The position numbers were made by a program, and so were the translations under genes. Source: Pyrinomonadaceae bacterium MAG19_C2-C3 (lineage in GTDB: Bacteria > Acidobacteriota > Blastocatellia > Pyrinomonadales > Pyrinomonadaceae). Taken from it: a stretch of DNA of 60,818 bases. The notes under the pieces are model-generated. The model made no database searches, was not told the origin of the DNA, and saw only the letters and a program-made list of their open reading frames with translations. Below, in pieces: positions 44,219 through 53,121 of the stretch. The DNA is taken from the NCBI GenBank assembly GCA_024330265.1, contig JANDLT010000028.1:1-60818 (forward strand), read 5' to 3'. Every line of letters begins with the position of its first letter. Position 1 is the first letter of the stretch.

Positions 44219-44608
44219 ATGCACGAAAGTAATGGGAATGGCACCAAGCCGAAAGCGAAGAACGTGTTGGGAGGCGAACTGCAAACTTGTTGCACCGCAC
44301 CGATGACCGGCTTTTACCGTAACGGCAGATGCGACACAGGAGTGGAAGACAGAGGCGTTCACACGGTGTGCGTCGAGGTCACGGCGGAATTTTTAGAGTT
44401 CAGCGCGAGCAGTGGAAACGACTTGAGCAGCCCCGCCCCCGGCTTTCCCGGTCTCAAGCCGAAAGACAAATGGTGCTTGTGCGCGGCGCGGTGGAAAGAG
44501 GCACTTGACGCGGGGGTCGCACCAAAGGTCATACTCGAATCCACGCACGCGGCGACATTGCGCTATGTCTCACTCGATGACCTGAAGGGCTATGCAACCG
44601 ACGGATAA
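44219..44608 (+). CDS. DUF2237-family protein
   Basis: The 129-aa product matches DUF2237 across its length: NVLGGELQTCCTAPMTGFYR, CDTGVEDRGVHTVCVEVTAE, FPGLKPKDKWCLCAARW and LESTHAATLRYVSLDDLK. Four conserved cysteines could bind metal. The function is unknown. GAGGAGA lies 7-8 nt upstream of the ATG. It lies 64 nt after the CPXCG gene on the same strand. Confidence 0.88.
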   Translation: MHESNGNGTKPKAKNVLGGELQTCCTAPMTGFYRNGRCDTGVEDRGVHTVCVEVTAEFLEFSASSGNDLSSPAPGFPGLKPKDKWCLCAARWKEALDAGVAPKVILESTHAATLRYVSLDDLKGYATDG

Positions 44609-44831
44609 AGAGTTGACAGTCCTGATTTGAATCAATACTGATTTTTGTGGCGCGGTTCAATTTCTCCGCGCTGATGTGCTAATCGGATGGTAGAATTTCG
44701 TTACTATGCGAAACGTTATCCGGCGACGCAAACCTGCTCTGCCTCTCGAAACTGCTTCTCGAAATATAGTCACTCAATAATTCAATTATCATCAACTTCG
44801 CGTTCTATCAACCTTGCCTTCCATAACCATA

Positions 44832-47189
44832 ATGCTTGCTTCGCTACATACATGCTCGTACAGTTATCAACGCCCAACGCGACCGCATACGCTTCGTCGA
44901 ACGTGGCTCTTACTTCATTTCTTCGCGGGCGCGCTACTGCTGATGTGCGACGTGGCGCACGTTGCCGCGAAACAAGGTTTCCTGCACAAACCGCCGCCCG
45001 CGTGGGTACATGAAAACACTGCTCCCGTTGCATCCTTTGACGAAAGCGGCGTGACGGTGAAGCCCGCCACCGAATCGCGTTACCTGCTGATTGACAATCA
45101 AACGCGCGCGTCAAGCACAGGCATCGAGCGTTACCGCCACTACTTACGACGAGTCGCTTCCACCGCCGATTTGGGACAACTCGCGCAACTGAGTTTCGAT
45201 TTCGAGCCGTCGTTTCAACAACTCATTATCCACCACATCCGCATCCGTCGCGGCAACAATGTGATTGACGTGTTCGAGCCGCGTGAAGTTAAGATTACTC
45301 AACAGGAGAATGAACTTGACCAGCAACTCTACAACGGCACATTTTCGGCAGTAATCTTCTTGAAGGATGTGCGCGTCGGCGATGTAATTGATTTCGCCTA
45401 TACCGTAACGGGTGACAATCCGGTGTTGGGCGGACAATTCGCTGATTCGTTCGTCCTCGCCGCCGGAGTGTCCGCCGATCAGGTGTACATGCGTCTGCTC
45501 TACCCGACCGGACGACGAATTTATTTTCGTAACCACGGCACTGACTTGCAGCCGGGCGTGCAACAAATCGGCGCAGATACCGAGTACGTGTGGCAGCAAC
45601 GCGACGTAAGCGCAACCGAGTCTGAGGACATGGTTCCGTCATGGTTTGATTCCGTGCCGGGCGTTCAGATGAGTGAGTTCGGCGAATGGAGCGAAGTCGT
45701 GAACTGGGCACTTCCGCTTTACCAAAGCGAAGGTGTTTTACCGTCCGAGTTGACAAGTCAAATCGCCAAGTGGCAAAACGAACTTCCAACACCCGAAGCG
45801 CGCGTACTTGCCGCGCGCCGCTTTGTTCAAGATGAAGTGCGCTATCTCGGTATCGAACTCGGCGACTATTCGCATAAGCCGACAAGTCCGGTTCAAGTCT
45901 TCCGTCGCCGCTTCGGTGATTGCAAAGACAAATCCCTACTGCTCGCCACGATACTCAACCGCATGAATATCGAAGCGTATCCGGCACTGGTTAACACCGA
46001 CGCCGCTTCAAAGCTGGACGATTGGCAGCCTTCGCCGTACTCGTTCGACCACGTTATTGTGCAGGCACATCTCGACGGCAAAACTTACTGGATTGATCCG
46101 ACGATTTCCTACCAGCGTGGCGCGCTTAGTGAAGAATCGAACCTGAATTACGCCCGCGCCCTTGTCATACGCGAAGGTGAAACCGCGCTGTCGGAAATAC
46201 CTCTGCGACGTAGTGACTCACCGACTACCACAATCGCAGAAATTTATAACGCGACGGATTTCGAGAGTCCGGTCACGCGCGACATCACTTCAGTTTATCG
46301 CGCAACGGATGCCGACTCGATGCGTTACTACTTGGCGGGGCAGAGTCTCGACGATCTTAATAAAAGCTATCTGAATTATTACGCGGAGCGCGAACCGTCC
46401 ATCGAGTCGCGCGGGTTGCCGGAGGTTACGGACGATGAGCAGGCGAACATCATCACGATTAAAGAACACTACATCATCCCTCAATTCTGGAAAGGTGATA
46501 ACCGCAACTTCCTCGCCGACCGTATTTATCAAGAGTTGGATAAGCCGAACACGACGCGGCGCACGATGCCCTTGCGCGTGTCTTTCCCGCTCAACATTGA
46601 ACAGAACATTCAGGTGAACTTGCCCCGCCGCCTCGCCGTCTGGACAGGTTCAAAAATCATCGAATCGAATGCCCTTCGTTTTGAGTACGCCGCGACGATG
46701 AACGGCGACACGCTGAGCCTTGACTACAAGCTACGCACCAAGCTTGACGCGATTGCGCCGGAGGAAGTGGCGAAGCATCTTGAAAAAGTCGAAAAGGCGC
46801 AACAGTATGTCGAGTACAAGATTTCGCCGAACTCATCGGGCGCGGCAACACTTCAAGGCACGGGCTTTGTCGCCGCGCTGTTCATCATTGGATTGCTTGG
46901 CGCGGGCGGCTTTATCCTTTATAGGAAAAATAAGCGACGAGGTTCGGCTTACCCATCGGGTATAGCGCGAGTTGAACCCGGCGCGCACCCGGAGACGGCA
47001 ATCGCCATCGGCGATGAAGCGGAGATTGCGTCGAAAATTACAAAGACCCGTTGCCGTTGCGGAGCGCACAACTTCGCGGCAGCCGAACGGCAAAAATTGC
47101 GCTACGATGATAAGCAACTCGTCTTTGTTCCGCTCAAATGCCGTAGCTGTCAGAACGCTCAAGATGTGTACTTCGCGTATGCGAATTAG
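44832..47189 (+). CDS. Exported DUF3857/transglutaminase-like protein with TM and zinc-ribbon tail
   Basis: After a signal segment (WLLLHFFAGALLLMCDVAHVAA), the first ~300 residues form a DUF3857 beta domain. Residues ~330-425 are a transglutaminase-like core: RFVQDEVRYLGIELGDYSHK, the catalytic Cys in FGDCKDKSLLLA (about 363), the His in FDHVIVQAH and the Asp in YWIDPT. Near 690 is a membrane span (VAALFIIGLLGAGGFILY), and the last ~50 residues have CRCG and CRSC pairs, a probable cytoplasmic zinc ribbon. The fold suggests a peptidase or amidotransferase facing the periplasm. An ATG at 44832 is used; a TTG at 44814 is possible. The stop lies in an 18-bp tandem duplication. Confidence 0.83.
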   Translation: MLASLHTCSYSYQRPTRPHTLRRTWLLLHFFAGALLLMCDVAHVAAKQGFLHKPPPAWVHENTAPVASFDESGVTVKPATESRYLLIDNQTRASSTGIERYRHYLRRVASTADLGQLAQLSFDFEPSFQQLIIHHIRIRRGNNVIDVFEPREVKITQQENELDQQLYNGTFSAVIFLKDVRVGDVIDFAYTVTGDNPVLGGQFADSFVLAAGVSADQVYMRLLYPTGRRIYFRNHGTDLQPGVQQIGADTEYVWQQRDVSATESEDMVPSWFDSVPGVQMSEFGEWSEVVNWALPLYQSEGVLPSELTSQIAKWQNELPTPEARVLAARRFVQDEVRYLGIELGDYSHKPTSPVQVFRRRFGDCKDKSLLLATILNRMNIEAYPALVNTDAASKLDDWQPSPYSFDHVIVQAHLDGKTYWIDPTISYQRGALSEESNLNYARALVIREGETALSEIPLRRSDSPTTTIAEIYNATDFESPVTRDITSVYRATDADSMRYYLAGQSLDDLNKSYLNYYAEREPSIESRGLPEVTDDEQANIITIKEHYIIPQFWKGDNRNFLADRIYQELDKPNTTRRTMPLRVSFPLNIEQNIQVNLPRRLAVWTGSKIIESNALRFEYAATMNGDTLSLDYKLRTKLDAIAPEEVAKHLEKVEKAQQYVEYKISPNSSGAATLQGTGFVAALFIIGLLGAGGFILYRKNKRRGSAYPSGIARVEPGAHPETAIAIGDEAEIASKITKTRCRCGAHNFAAAERQKLRYDDKQLVFVPLKCRSCQNAQDVYFAYAN

Positions 47190-47211
47190 AGATCGTATGC
47201 GAATTAGAGAT
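47176..47211 (+). repeat. 18-bp tandem duplication spanning a stop codon
   Basis: CGTATGCGAATTAGAGAT occurs twice head to tail (47176-47193 and 47194-47211). The first copy encodes the last residues and stop codon of the DUF3857 gene; the second is noncoding. A recent slippage or duplication event. Confidence 0.85.
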
Positions 47212-47217
47212 TTAGAG

Positions 47218-47453
47218 CATGTTTGGAAAGTCTGTGTCCCGAAAGGGACATCGTGATATATAGCCCAGCCATAAATCGCTGGGGAAACGGGCGAAACGCC
47301 GGAACGGTCCCGTCAGGGACGGCTGATGCCTCGCGTCGCCGATTTCAGTCGTCCCTGACGGGACTCGCTTTTGATTGGTACGCTATCCCAGCGATGAATC
47401 GCTCTCGCTACTCTCAAATTGTCCCTGACGGGACTTTTCAGACATATAGATTT
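47218..47453. repeat. Complex palindromic TAGCC-type element, copy 3
   Basis: Arms begin CATGTTTGGAAAGTCTG and end ACTTTTCAGACATATA. Each contains a GTCCC/GGGAC palindrome and then TAGCCCAGC..GCTGGG or its degenerate partner CTATCCCAGCG. The centre is GTCCCGTCAGGGAC facing GTCCCTGACGGGAC around GCCTCGCGTCGCCG. It closely resembles copy 4 at 54621-54849. It fills the spacer before the M28 peptidase gene. Confidence 0.85.
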
Positions 47454-47484
47454 TGTCATTAACTCCGACCTCCGAAGAACCTCA

Positions 47485-49167
47485 ATGAACAAACACTTAT
47501 CCGTATCCTCCCGGCAACATCTCGCTTCCATTCCACTGCTCATCTTCATACTGCTCGTCGCCCCGACCTCCGGTTGGCAGGGACAGGCAGTCGCACCCGC
47601 CATCACTTCCGCGACGCTCACTACGGCGGAACAGGAAGCCGCCGCGCGTGTTTCAATCGAAACACTGCGCGAGGTGACGACCGCGCTCGCCGCGCCCGCG
47701 ATGGAAGGGCGCGGAACGGGTCAGGCGGGCGGCGACCGCGCCGCGCAGTATCTCGCCGAACGCTTCTCTAAACTCGGACTCAAGCCGCTCGGCGATAAAA
47801 ACACTTATCTTCAAACAATCAAGTTCCGCGATACACTCGCCGAATCAACCTTGAAAGTCGGGGACGAAACTCTTACCGTCAAAAGCGACTATGCCGTCAC
47901 ACAACCTTACAGCGGCGACGAAAACATCAACGGCAAAATGGTTTTCGTCGGCTATGGTTTGAAGTCAACCGTGCCGAAGCGCGATGACCTCAAAGACATC
48001 AACGTGCAAGGGAAAATCGTCGTACTGATGGAAGGTCCGCCGAAAGGTGTCAGGAAAGAGGAGTGGAAAAAGGCAAAGGCAACGCAAGTCATTATGCGCG
48101 GCTTGTTCGGGGCGGGAGCCACCGCCCTGATCATCGCCAACTCCGGCGACGACTTACATCCGTATAGCGAAGCCGCCGACTACCTTGTGCGCCGTCAAGT
48201 CGAACTGGCGAGCGAGGAGGAATTTCCCGCAGAGGCACCGCCGTTTATCGTCGTCAGCGACGCGGGAGCGGAAAAGCTTTTCGCCGGTTCGGGCGTGACT
48301 TACGCACAAGCGCGCGCGAAGGCGGAAGCGGGTGAATATGCTTCGATGAACTTGAAACAGACAGCGAAGATTACCGTGCGGCTCAAGAAAAGCAAGGCGA
48401 CGAGCAGCAATGTCGTCGCCTTGCTGGAAGGCTCCGACCCGCAGTTAAAGCAAGAAGCCGTCGTCTATACCGCGCACTATGATGCTTACGGCGTGGGGAC
48501 GGACGGGCGCATTTATCCCGGCGCGGCGGACAATGCTCTCGGCGTCGGCGAAATCATAGCGATTGCCGAAGCCTTCATTAAAGCTCCGACACCTCCGAAA
48601 CGCTCAATCATTTTTCTGCTGGTAACGGGTGAAGAATACGGCTTATACGGTGCGGAGTACTGGATTAAGAATCCGACGTGGAACATCAAACAGATTGCCG
48701 CGAATCTAAACTTCGACGGCATCGGCACGGAAGTTTATGCTCCCGTCAAACGCATTGTCGGGTTTGGCATAGAGCATTCCGATTTAGGCGCGACGCTCGC
48801 GGGCGTTGTCACCGCCAACGGCGGGCAGATCGCACCCGACCCGATGCCGGATGAGAAATCATTTTACCGCTCCGACCATTATGCGTTCGTCAAAAAGGGC
48901 ATCCCGGCTTTGATGCTGATGGGTGCGCCCGACGGTGATTCCGCCGTGTGGGTCGCGCGCGCCAAGAAGTGGCTCAAGACGGATTATCATCAACCGACCG
49001 ACACCGTGCGCGAGGATTGGAGTTGGGACGGGGCGCGCACCGTCGCCGTCATCGGGTTGCTCACCGGAATGCGCGTCGCCGATGCCAAAGCGATGCCCGC
49101 TTGGACAGCCTCCTCGCCCTTCAACCGCAAACGCGGCACGAACGAACCGCCGCCCGAAGAACCATAA
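47485..49167 (+). CDS. Secreted M28 zinc peptidase with PA domain
   Basis: The 560-aa protein has a signal peptide (LASIPLLIFILLVAPTSGWQG), an N-terminal part of the M28 domain and a PA insertion (about 130-300). The catalytic residues are visible: YTAHYDAYGVG (His near 331), GAADNALGVGEI (Asp near 349), VTGEEYGLYG (Glu near 382), NLNFDGIG and RSDHYAF (His near 465). It should cleave N-terminal residues or process peptides outside the cytoplasm. A second, longer M28 with PDZ lies at 6791-8902. It has a Pro/Glu-rich C-terminus. The start at 47485 is where the signal peptide begins. Confidence 0.92.
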   Translation: MNKHLSVSSRQHLASIPLLIFILLVAPTSGWQGQAVAPAITSATLTTAEQEAAARVSIETLREVTTALAAPAMEGRGTGQAGGDRAAQYLAERFSKLGLKPLGDKNTYLQTIKFRDTLAESTLKVGDETLTVKSDYAVTQPYSGDENINGKMVFVGYGLKSTVPKRDDLKDINVQGKIVVLMEGPPKGVRKEEWKKAKATQVIMRGLFGAGATALIIANSGDDLHPYSEAADYLVRRQVELASEEEFPAEAPPFIVVSDAGAEKLFAGSGVTYAQARAKAEAGEYASMNLKQTAKITVRLKKSKATSSNVVALLEGSDPQLKQEAVVYTAHYDAYGVGTDGRIYPGAADNALGVGEIIAIAEAFIKAPTPPKRSIIFLLVTGEEYGLYGAEYWIKNPTWNIKQIAANLNFDGIGTEVYAPVKRIVGFGIEHSDLGATLAGVVTANGGQIAPDPMPDEKSFYRSDHYAFVKKGIPALMLMGAPDGDSAVWVARAKKWLKTDYHQPTDTVREDWSWDGARTVAVIGLLTGMRVADAKAMPAWTASSPFNRKRGTNEPPPEEP

Positions 49168-49404
49168 ACGCGGCTTTTGAGTTGACGTGCGATGCTGAGA
49201 ATTCACCGTTTCACCATCACCCGAAAAGCAGTGTGTGATTGAAGTTAGTGATTGACTCCAGACTATCCACCCGTGAGAACTAAACGTAAGAAGGGCGGGA
49301 AGAAGTAGCAATACGCGAGCAAGAAAGCGATTCAGCAATATGTCCATGTTAGGATGTGTGCCGATCTATCCAATTTAACCAATAACTTCAGAAGGAGTTT
49401 CACA

Positions 49405-49914
49405 ATGCCGAAATTAAATTCGCTCGACAAGGTTCTTGAAGATGAACTCAAGGATTTATACAGTGCGGAAAACCAACTGCTCAAAGCTCTGCCGAGAATG
49501 GCGAAGAAGGCTTCGACACCATCGCTCAAAGAAGCATTCACAAGCCACCTTGAAGAAACCAAAGGGCAGGTCGAACGGCTTCAGAAGGTCGGCACGATTC
49601 TCGGCATCAAGCTGACAGGTAAGGTTTGCAAGGCGATGCAGGGTCTGGTTGAAGAAGGCAAAGAAGTCCTCGAAGAGGAAAGCGACAATAAGGCTTTGAT
49701 TGATGTGATGTTGATCGGAGCGGCACAACGAGTCGAGCATTACGAGATAGCGGGATACGGAACGGCGAGAGCTATTGCTGAAAAGTTAGGTCAGCGTGAA
49801 GTCGCGCAATTACTTCAGGAGACGCTTGATGAGGAATCGGCGGCAGACGAAAAGCTGACGGCAATATCCGAAGGAGAAGTCCTAACAGCGGCGGCGGTAT
49901 CGCCAACTAAGTGA
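49405..49914 (+). CDS. YciF/DUF892 ferritin-like protein
   Basis: The 169-aa protein opens with LDKVLEDELKDLYSAENQLL, the DUF892 signature, and continues as a four-helix bundle (EAFTSHLEETKGQVERLQKV, AAQRVEHYEIAGYGTARAI). Glutamate and histidine residues at helix positions fit a di-iron site. Members are stress-associated and probably handle iron or peroxide. GAAGGAG lies just upstream of the ATG. It precedes a terminator hairpin at 50048-50091. Confidence 0.9.
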   Translation: MPKLNSLDKVLEDELKDLYSAENQLLKALPRMAKKASTPSLKEAFTSHLEETKGQVERLQKVGTILGIKLTGKVCKAMQGLVEEGKEVLEEESDNKALIDVMLIGAAQRVEHYEIAGYGTARAIAEKLGQREVAQLLQETLDEESAADEKLTAISEGEVLTAAAVSPTK

Positions 49915-50278
49915 CATGCCCCGCACAGCCTTCAGGCAGAAGCTTCTCAAGCAACGTAGAGGCATCGTTGTCCGGCAGTGATGCTTGAAGGCAGTATTCC
50001 TTTCGCACGGGTGAGGCATGATTTATAAGCAGCAGTCATCTAAGTCCGAAAGCAGAAGGGCGAAGCCACTAAGCTTCGCCCTTCTGCTTTCAGTGCGTCC
50101 TACGCAATAAACTGTGAAGCGTTCAGGGTTCACCCGCAAATAACGAACAGTTTAGTTCATTGCGGGATAAAGTGGTTGAATACGAAGAGACGAAAGACAA
50201 GGGGAGATGAAAGACAAGGGAAAGAGAGTGGTGTGAATATCAAAAATTTGGCGAACCGTTTGGAGTGAAAGATAAAAA
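49915..50278. other. Spacer with terminator hairpin
   Basis: The only clear structure in this 364-bp spacer is a perfect 18-bp stem, GAAAGCAGAAGGGCGAAG (50048-50065) and its complement (50074-50091), with an 8-nt loop. It is the terminator candidate of the YciF-like gene. The rest (50092-50278) shows no gene and no repeat; it presumably contains the promoter of the decarboxylase gene. Confidence 0.7.
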
Positions 50279-51754
50279 ATGTTACTGCTCGATGATAAAA
50301 ACCGCGCCGAATTGTGGCAAACACTGACGGCTGAAGTAGAAAACCATCTCCAACAAGTGGAAAAACTGGCGGTCGCGCCGAAAACGAACGTCGCGGAAAT
50401 TCGCTCGCGCCTCGCGCCTATTGATTTTGAAAAGCCGCTCGCGCCGCTTTTTGCGCTCGATTTTGCGGTTAAAAACTTGACCGAATTTCAAGTTCACACC
50501 ACACATCCGCGCTATTTCGGATTATTCAATCCCGCGCCAACCGCGATGAGTATAGCCGCCGATACGCTGGTCGCGGCTTTCAACCCGCAGCTTGCCGCGT
50601 GGAGTCACAGCCCTTTTGCGGCGGAAGTCGAACGACATCTTATACGCGCTTTTGCCGTGCGTTTCGGTTATGACGAAGCAACGGCGGACGGCACGTTTTG
50701 TTCGGGCGGCGCGGAAGCTAATCACACCGCGCTCGTTGCTGCGCTTGTTCATCATTTCCCGATGTTTGAAAGCGAAGGCTTGCGCGGATTAAAAAAGCAA
50801 CCTGTATTTTACGTTTCACCCGAAAGCCATCACTCGTTTATCAAAGCCGCCAGATTCTGCGGTCTGGGAACGAACTACGTGCGGGAAATCGAAACAGACG
50901 AGAGTTTCAGAATGAGCCTCGACAATTTGACGGAACAAATCAAACGCGACCGCGAAGGCGGATTCGCGCCATTCTTCGTCGTGGCAACCGCTGGAACAAC
51001 CAATGGTGGAACGATTGATAATCTTACGGAAACGGCGGACATCGCCGCGCGTGAAAATCTCTGGTTTCACGTTGATGCGGCATGGGGCGGTGCGGCAGTA
51101 TTCGTGCCTGAACTGAAAACGGCTTTGGACAAAATCGAGCGCGCCGATTCGATTACCTTCGACGCGCACAAATGGCTGTCCGTCCCGATGGGCGCGGGAA
51201 TCTTCTTAACGCGCCACGCGGAAATCTTGAGCCGCGCCTGCCGCGTGGCGACCGATTACATGCCGCGCGATGCAGGCAGTTTCGGCGTCACCGATTCGTT
51301 TGTTCATTCAATGCAATGGTCGCGGCGTTTTATCGGCTTAAAAGTGTTTCTCTCGTTAATGGTCGCCGGTTGGGAAGGCTACGCCGAAGCGATTCGTCAT
51401 CAAACGGCGATGGGCGAGTATTTGCGCCGCGAATTAGAGAAAAACGATTGGGAAATCGTCAACCAAACACCATTGCCAGTCGTCTGTTTTCGAGACCGAA
51501 AGTTTTTGGAAAGCAACCAAGGCGATTACCTCAACGCCATTGCCGCTGAACTGGTTTCTTCCGGCGAGGCTTGGATTTCAACGACCCGGATGTCGGGGAC
51601 AGTTCCCGTTTTAAGAGCCTGCATCACCAATTACAGAACGCAGGAAAAGGATGTCAAACATCTGGTTGCAATACTTTGTCAGGCGCGTGAATATTTTTCT
51701 CCGACCGTCTCCACCGTATGTCCGGCGACGGCGTACTCGTCTCTAATTCGCTAA
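50279..51754 (+). CDS. Group II PLP-dependent amino-acid decarboxylase
   Basis: This 491-aa enzyme has HVDAAWGGAAVF (D266 binding the PLP pyridine nitrogen) and FDAHKWLSVPMGAGIF with the Schiff-base lysine K298, the hallmarks of the glutamate/tyrosine/aromatic amino-acid decarboxylase family. The N-terminal THPRYFGLFNPAP segment is also typical. Substrate specificity cannot be read here. Its stop is followed 104 nt later by the aldo/keto reductase gene. The start codon lacks a good ribosome binding site in view. Confidence 0.9.
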   Translation: MLLLDDKNRAELWQTLTAEVENHLQQVEKLAVAPKTNVAEIRSRLAPIDFEKPLAPLFALDFAVKNLTEFQVHTTHPRYFGLFNPAPTAMSIAADTLVAAFNPQLAAWSHSPFAAEVERHLIRAFAVRFGYDEATADGTFCSGGAEANHTALVAALVHHFPMFESEGLRGLKKQPVFYVSPESHHSFIKAARFCGLGTNYVREIETDESFRMSLDNLTEQIKRDREGGFAPFFVVATAGTTNGGTIDNLTETADIAARENLWFHVDAAWGGAAVFVPELKTALDKIERADSITFDAHKWLSVPMGAGIFLTRHAEILSRACRVATDYMPRDAGSFGVTDSFVHSMQWSRRFIGLKVFLSLMVAGWEGYAEAIRHQTAMGEYLRRELEKNDWEIVNQTPLPVVCFRDRKFLESNQGDYLNAIAAELVSSGEAWISTTRMSGTVPVLRACITNYRTQEKDVKHLVAILCQAREYFSPTVSTVCPATAYSSLIR

Positions 51755-51858
51755 AGCGGATTTATGATTAATCGGGAAAACCGTATTGTTATTTACCTCG
51801 AACTCCGTTGATAACTTCAACGATTATTACAACACAACAGAGAAACGGAGAAACATCC

Positions 51859-52941
51859 ATGTCCGAAAGTAATTCACGCCGCGAGTTTATCAAGCATGTT
51901 GGCGCAGGCGCGGCAATGATCGCCGCATCCAACGCCGTTCCCGCAAACAACAGTAATGCAACCAACTCCGTGCAAAACACCGCACAAGATACTTCTGCAA
52001 ATGCGCGTGCCGCCGTGTCGGGCGAGATGCCACGCCGACCTCTGGGACGCACCGGAGTCGAAGTCTCGGCTCTTGGTTTAGGCGGCGCGCATTTGGGAGG
52101 AATCAAGACCGAAAAGGAAGCCATACGCATCGTACATGAAGCGATTGACGCGGGCGTGACGTTCATGGACAACGCATGGGAATACAACAAAGGCAGAAGC
52201 GAAGAGTGGATGGGCAAGGCATTGAAAGATAGACGCGATAAAGTTTTCTTGATGACAAAGGTTTGCACGCACGGGCGCGATAAGAAAGTCGCAATGCAGC
52301 AGTTGAATGAATCGCTGCGCCGCCTGCAAACCGATCACGTTGATTTGTGGCAAGTGCATGAGTGCGTCTATGACAACGACCCGGAACGTCACTTCCGCGC
52401 AGGCGGCGTGATTGAATCTCTCACGGAAGCGAAGAAGTCGGGCAAAGTACGCTTCGTGGGATTTACCGGACACAAAGACCCGGCGATTCACCTTGAGATG
52501 CTTGCGCGCAACTATCCGTTTGACACTTGCCAACTGCCGCTCAACCCGTTCGACGCGACGTTCAGAAGTTTCGAGCAACAGGTCTTGCCGGAACTGACCA
52601 AGCGCGGCATCGCGCCCATAGCGATGAAGACGATGGGCGGGGAAGGCTATGCGATTAAAGAGGGCGCGCTGACCCCAGCCGAAGCGTTGCGCTATGCAAT
52701 GAGTTTGCCTGTCGCAACCGTCGTCTTCGGTTATGATTCGTTGGAGATGGTGCGTGAAAACATCAAGACGGCGCGCGGGTTCAAACAGATGACGGTTGCT
52801 GAGATGACGGCTTTGCGCGAGCGCAGCCGCGAATATGCGGCGGACGGACGTTTCGAGTTGTACAAAACGTCGAAGAAGTTCGATGCCGACGAGGGCAGAC
52901 GCCAGCACGGTTTCCCGACGCAAGAAGAAGTCGCTGCATAG
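51859..52941 (+). CDS. Tat-exported aldo/keto reductase
   Basis: The N-terminus carries a twin-arginine signal (SRREFIKHVGAGAAMIAASNA) typical of Tat-dependent export. The aldo/keto reductase TIM barrel follows: PLGRTGVEVSALGLGGAHLG, DNAWEYNKGRSEEWMGKAL with the catalytic Asp and Tyr, LMTKVCTHG with Lys, and QVHEC with His. The ~30 residues after the signal are Ala/Asn-rich. Folded and NADP(H)-loaded export would explain Tat use; the substrate is unknown. The start at 51859 is set by ACGGAG and the Tat motif. Confidence 0.9.
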   Translation: MSESNSRREFIKHVGAGAAMIAASNAVPANNSNATNSVQNTAQDTSANARAAVSGEMPRRPLGRTGVEVSALGLGGAHLGGIKTEKEAIRIVHEAIDAGVTFMDNAWEYNKGRSEEWMGKALKDRRDKVFLMTKVCTHGRDKKVAMQQLNESLRRLQTDHVDLWQVHECVYDNDPERHFRAGGVIESLTEAKKSGKVRFVGFTGHKDPAIHLEMLARNYPFDTCQLPLNPFDATFRSFEQQVLPELTKRGIAPIAMKTMGGEGYAIKEGALTPAEALRYAMSLPVATVVFGYDSLEMVRENIKTARGFKQMTVAEMTALRERSREYAADGRFELYKTSKKFDADEGRRQHGFPTQEEVAA

Positions 52942-52977
52942 CGTGAATTAAAATATGTTCTCACCGCACGCTGGAAA

Positions 52978-53082
52978 CTTGCTGCCGCGACTAAGCATTA
53001 CAGCGGAGTGTTTATTGAATTCATCAAAAGTGTGGTGGAAAAACAACGTTCGATGACGACATGGTGTTTAGTCAAAAAGTAG
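52978..53082 (+). pseudogene. C-terminal remnant of a methyltransferase gene
   Basis: This short open end reads HYSGVFIEFIKSVVEKQRSM then TTWCLVKK and a stop. It aligns with the end of the methyltransferase at 42366-43001 (HYGGELIEPIKTTVVQSMRS, MTTWCVLKG), about half identical. No start or earlier part of the gene is present. Directly upstream, 52953-52975 repeats the sequence that lies just before the serine-hydrolase gene at 41051-41073. It looks like the scar of a deleted copy of the hydrolase-methyltransferase pair. Confidence 0.75.
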
Positions 53083-53121
53083 AAGTGGAAGCTACTATCA
53101 CGTCTAAAATCTCGTTGTCGC

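Noticed and set aside
43743..44300. 185-aa minus-strand open frame
   Set aside because: It overlaps the yceH start and the clear CPXCG gene, and its translation has no recognisable features.
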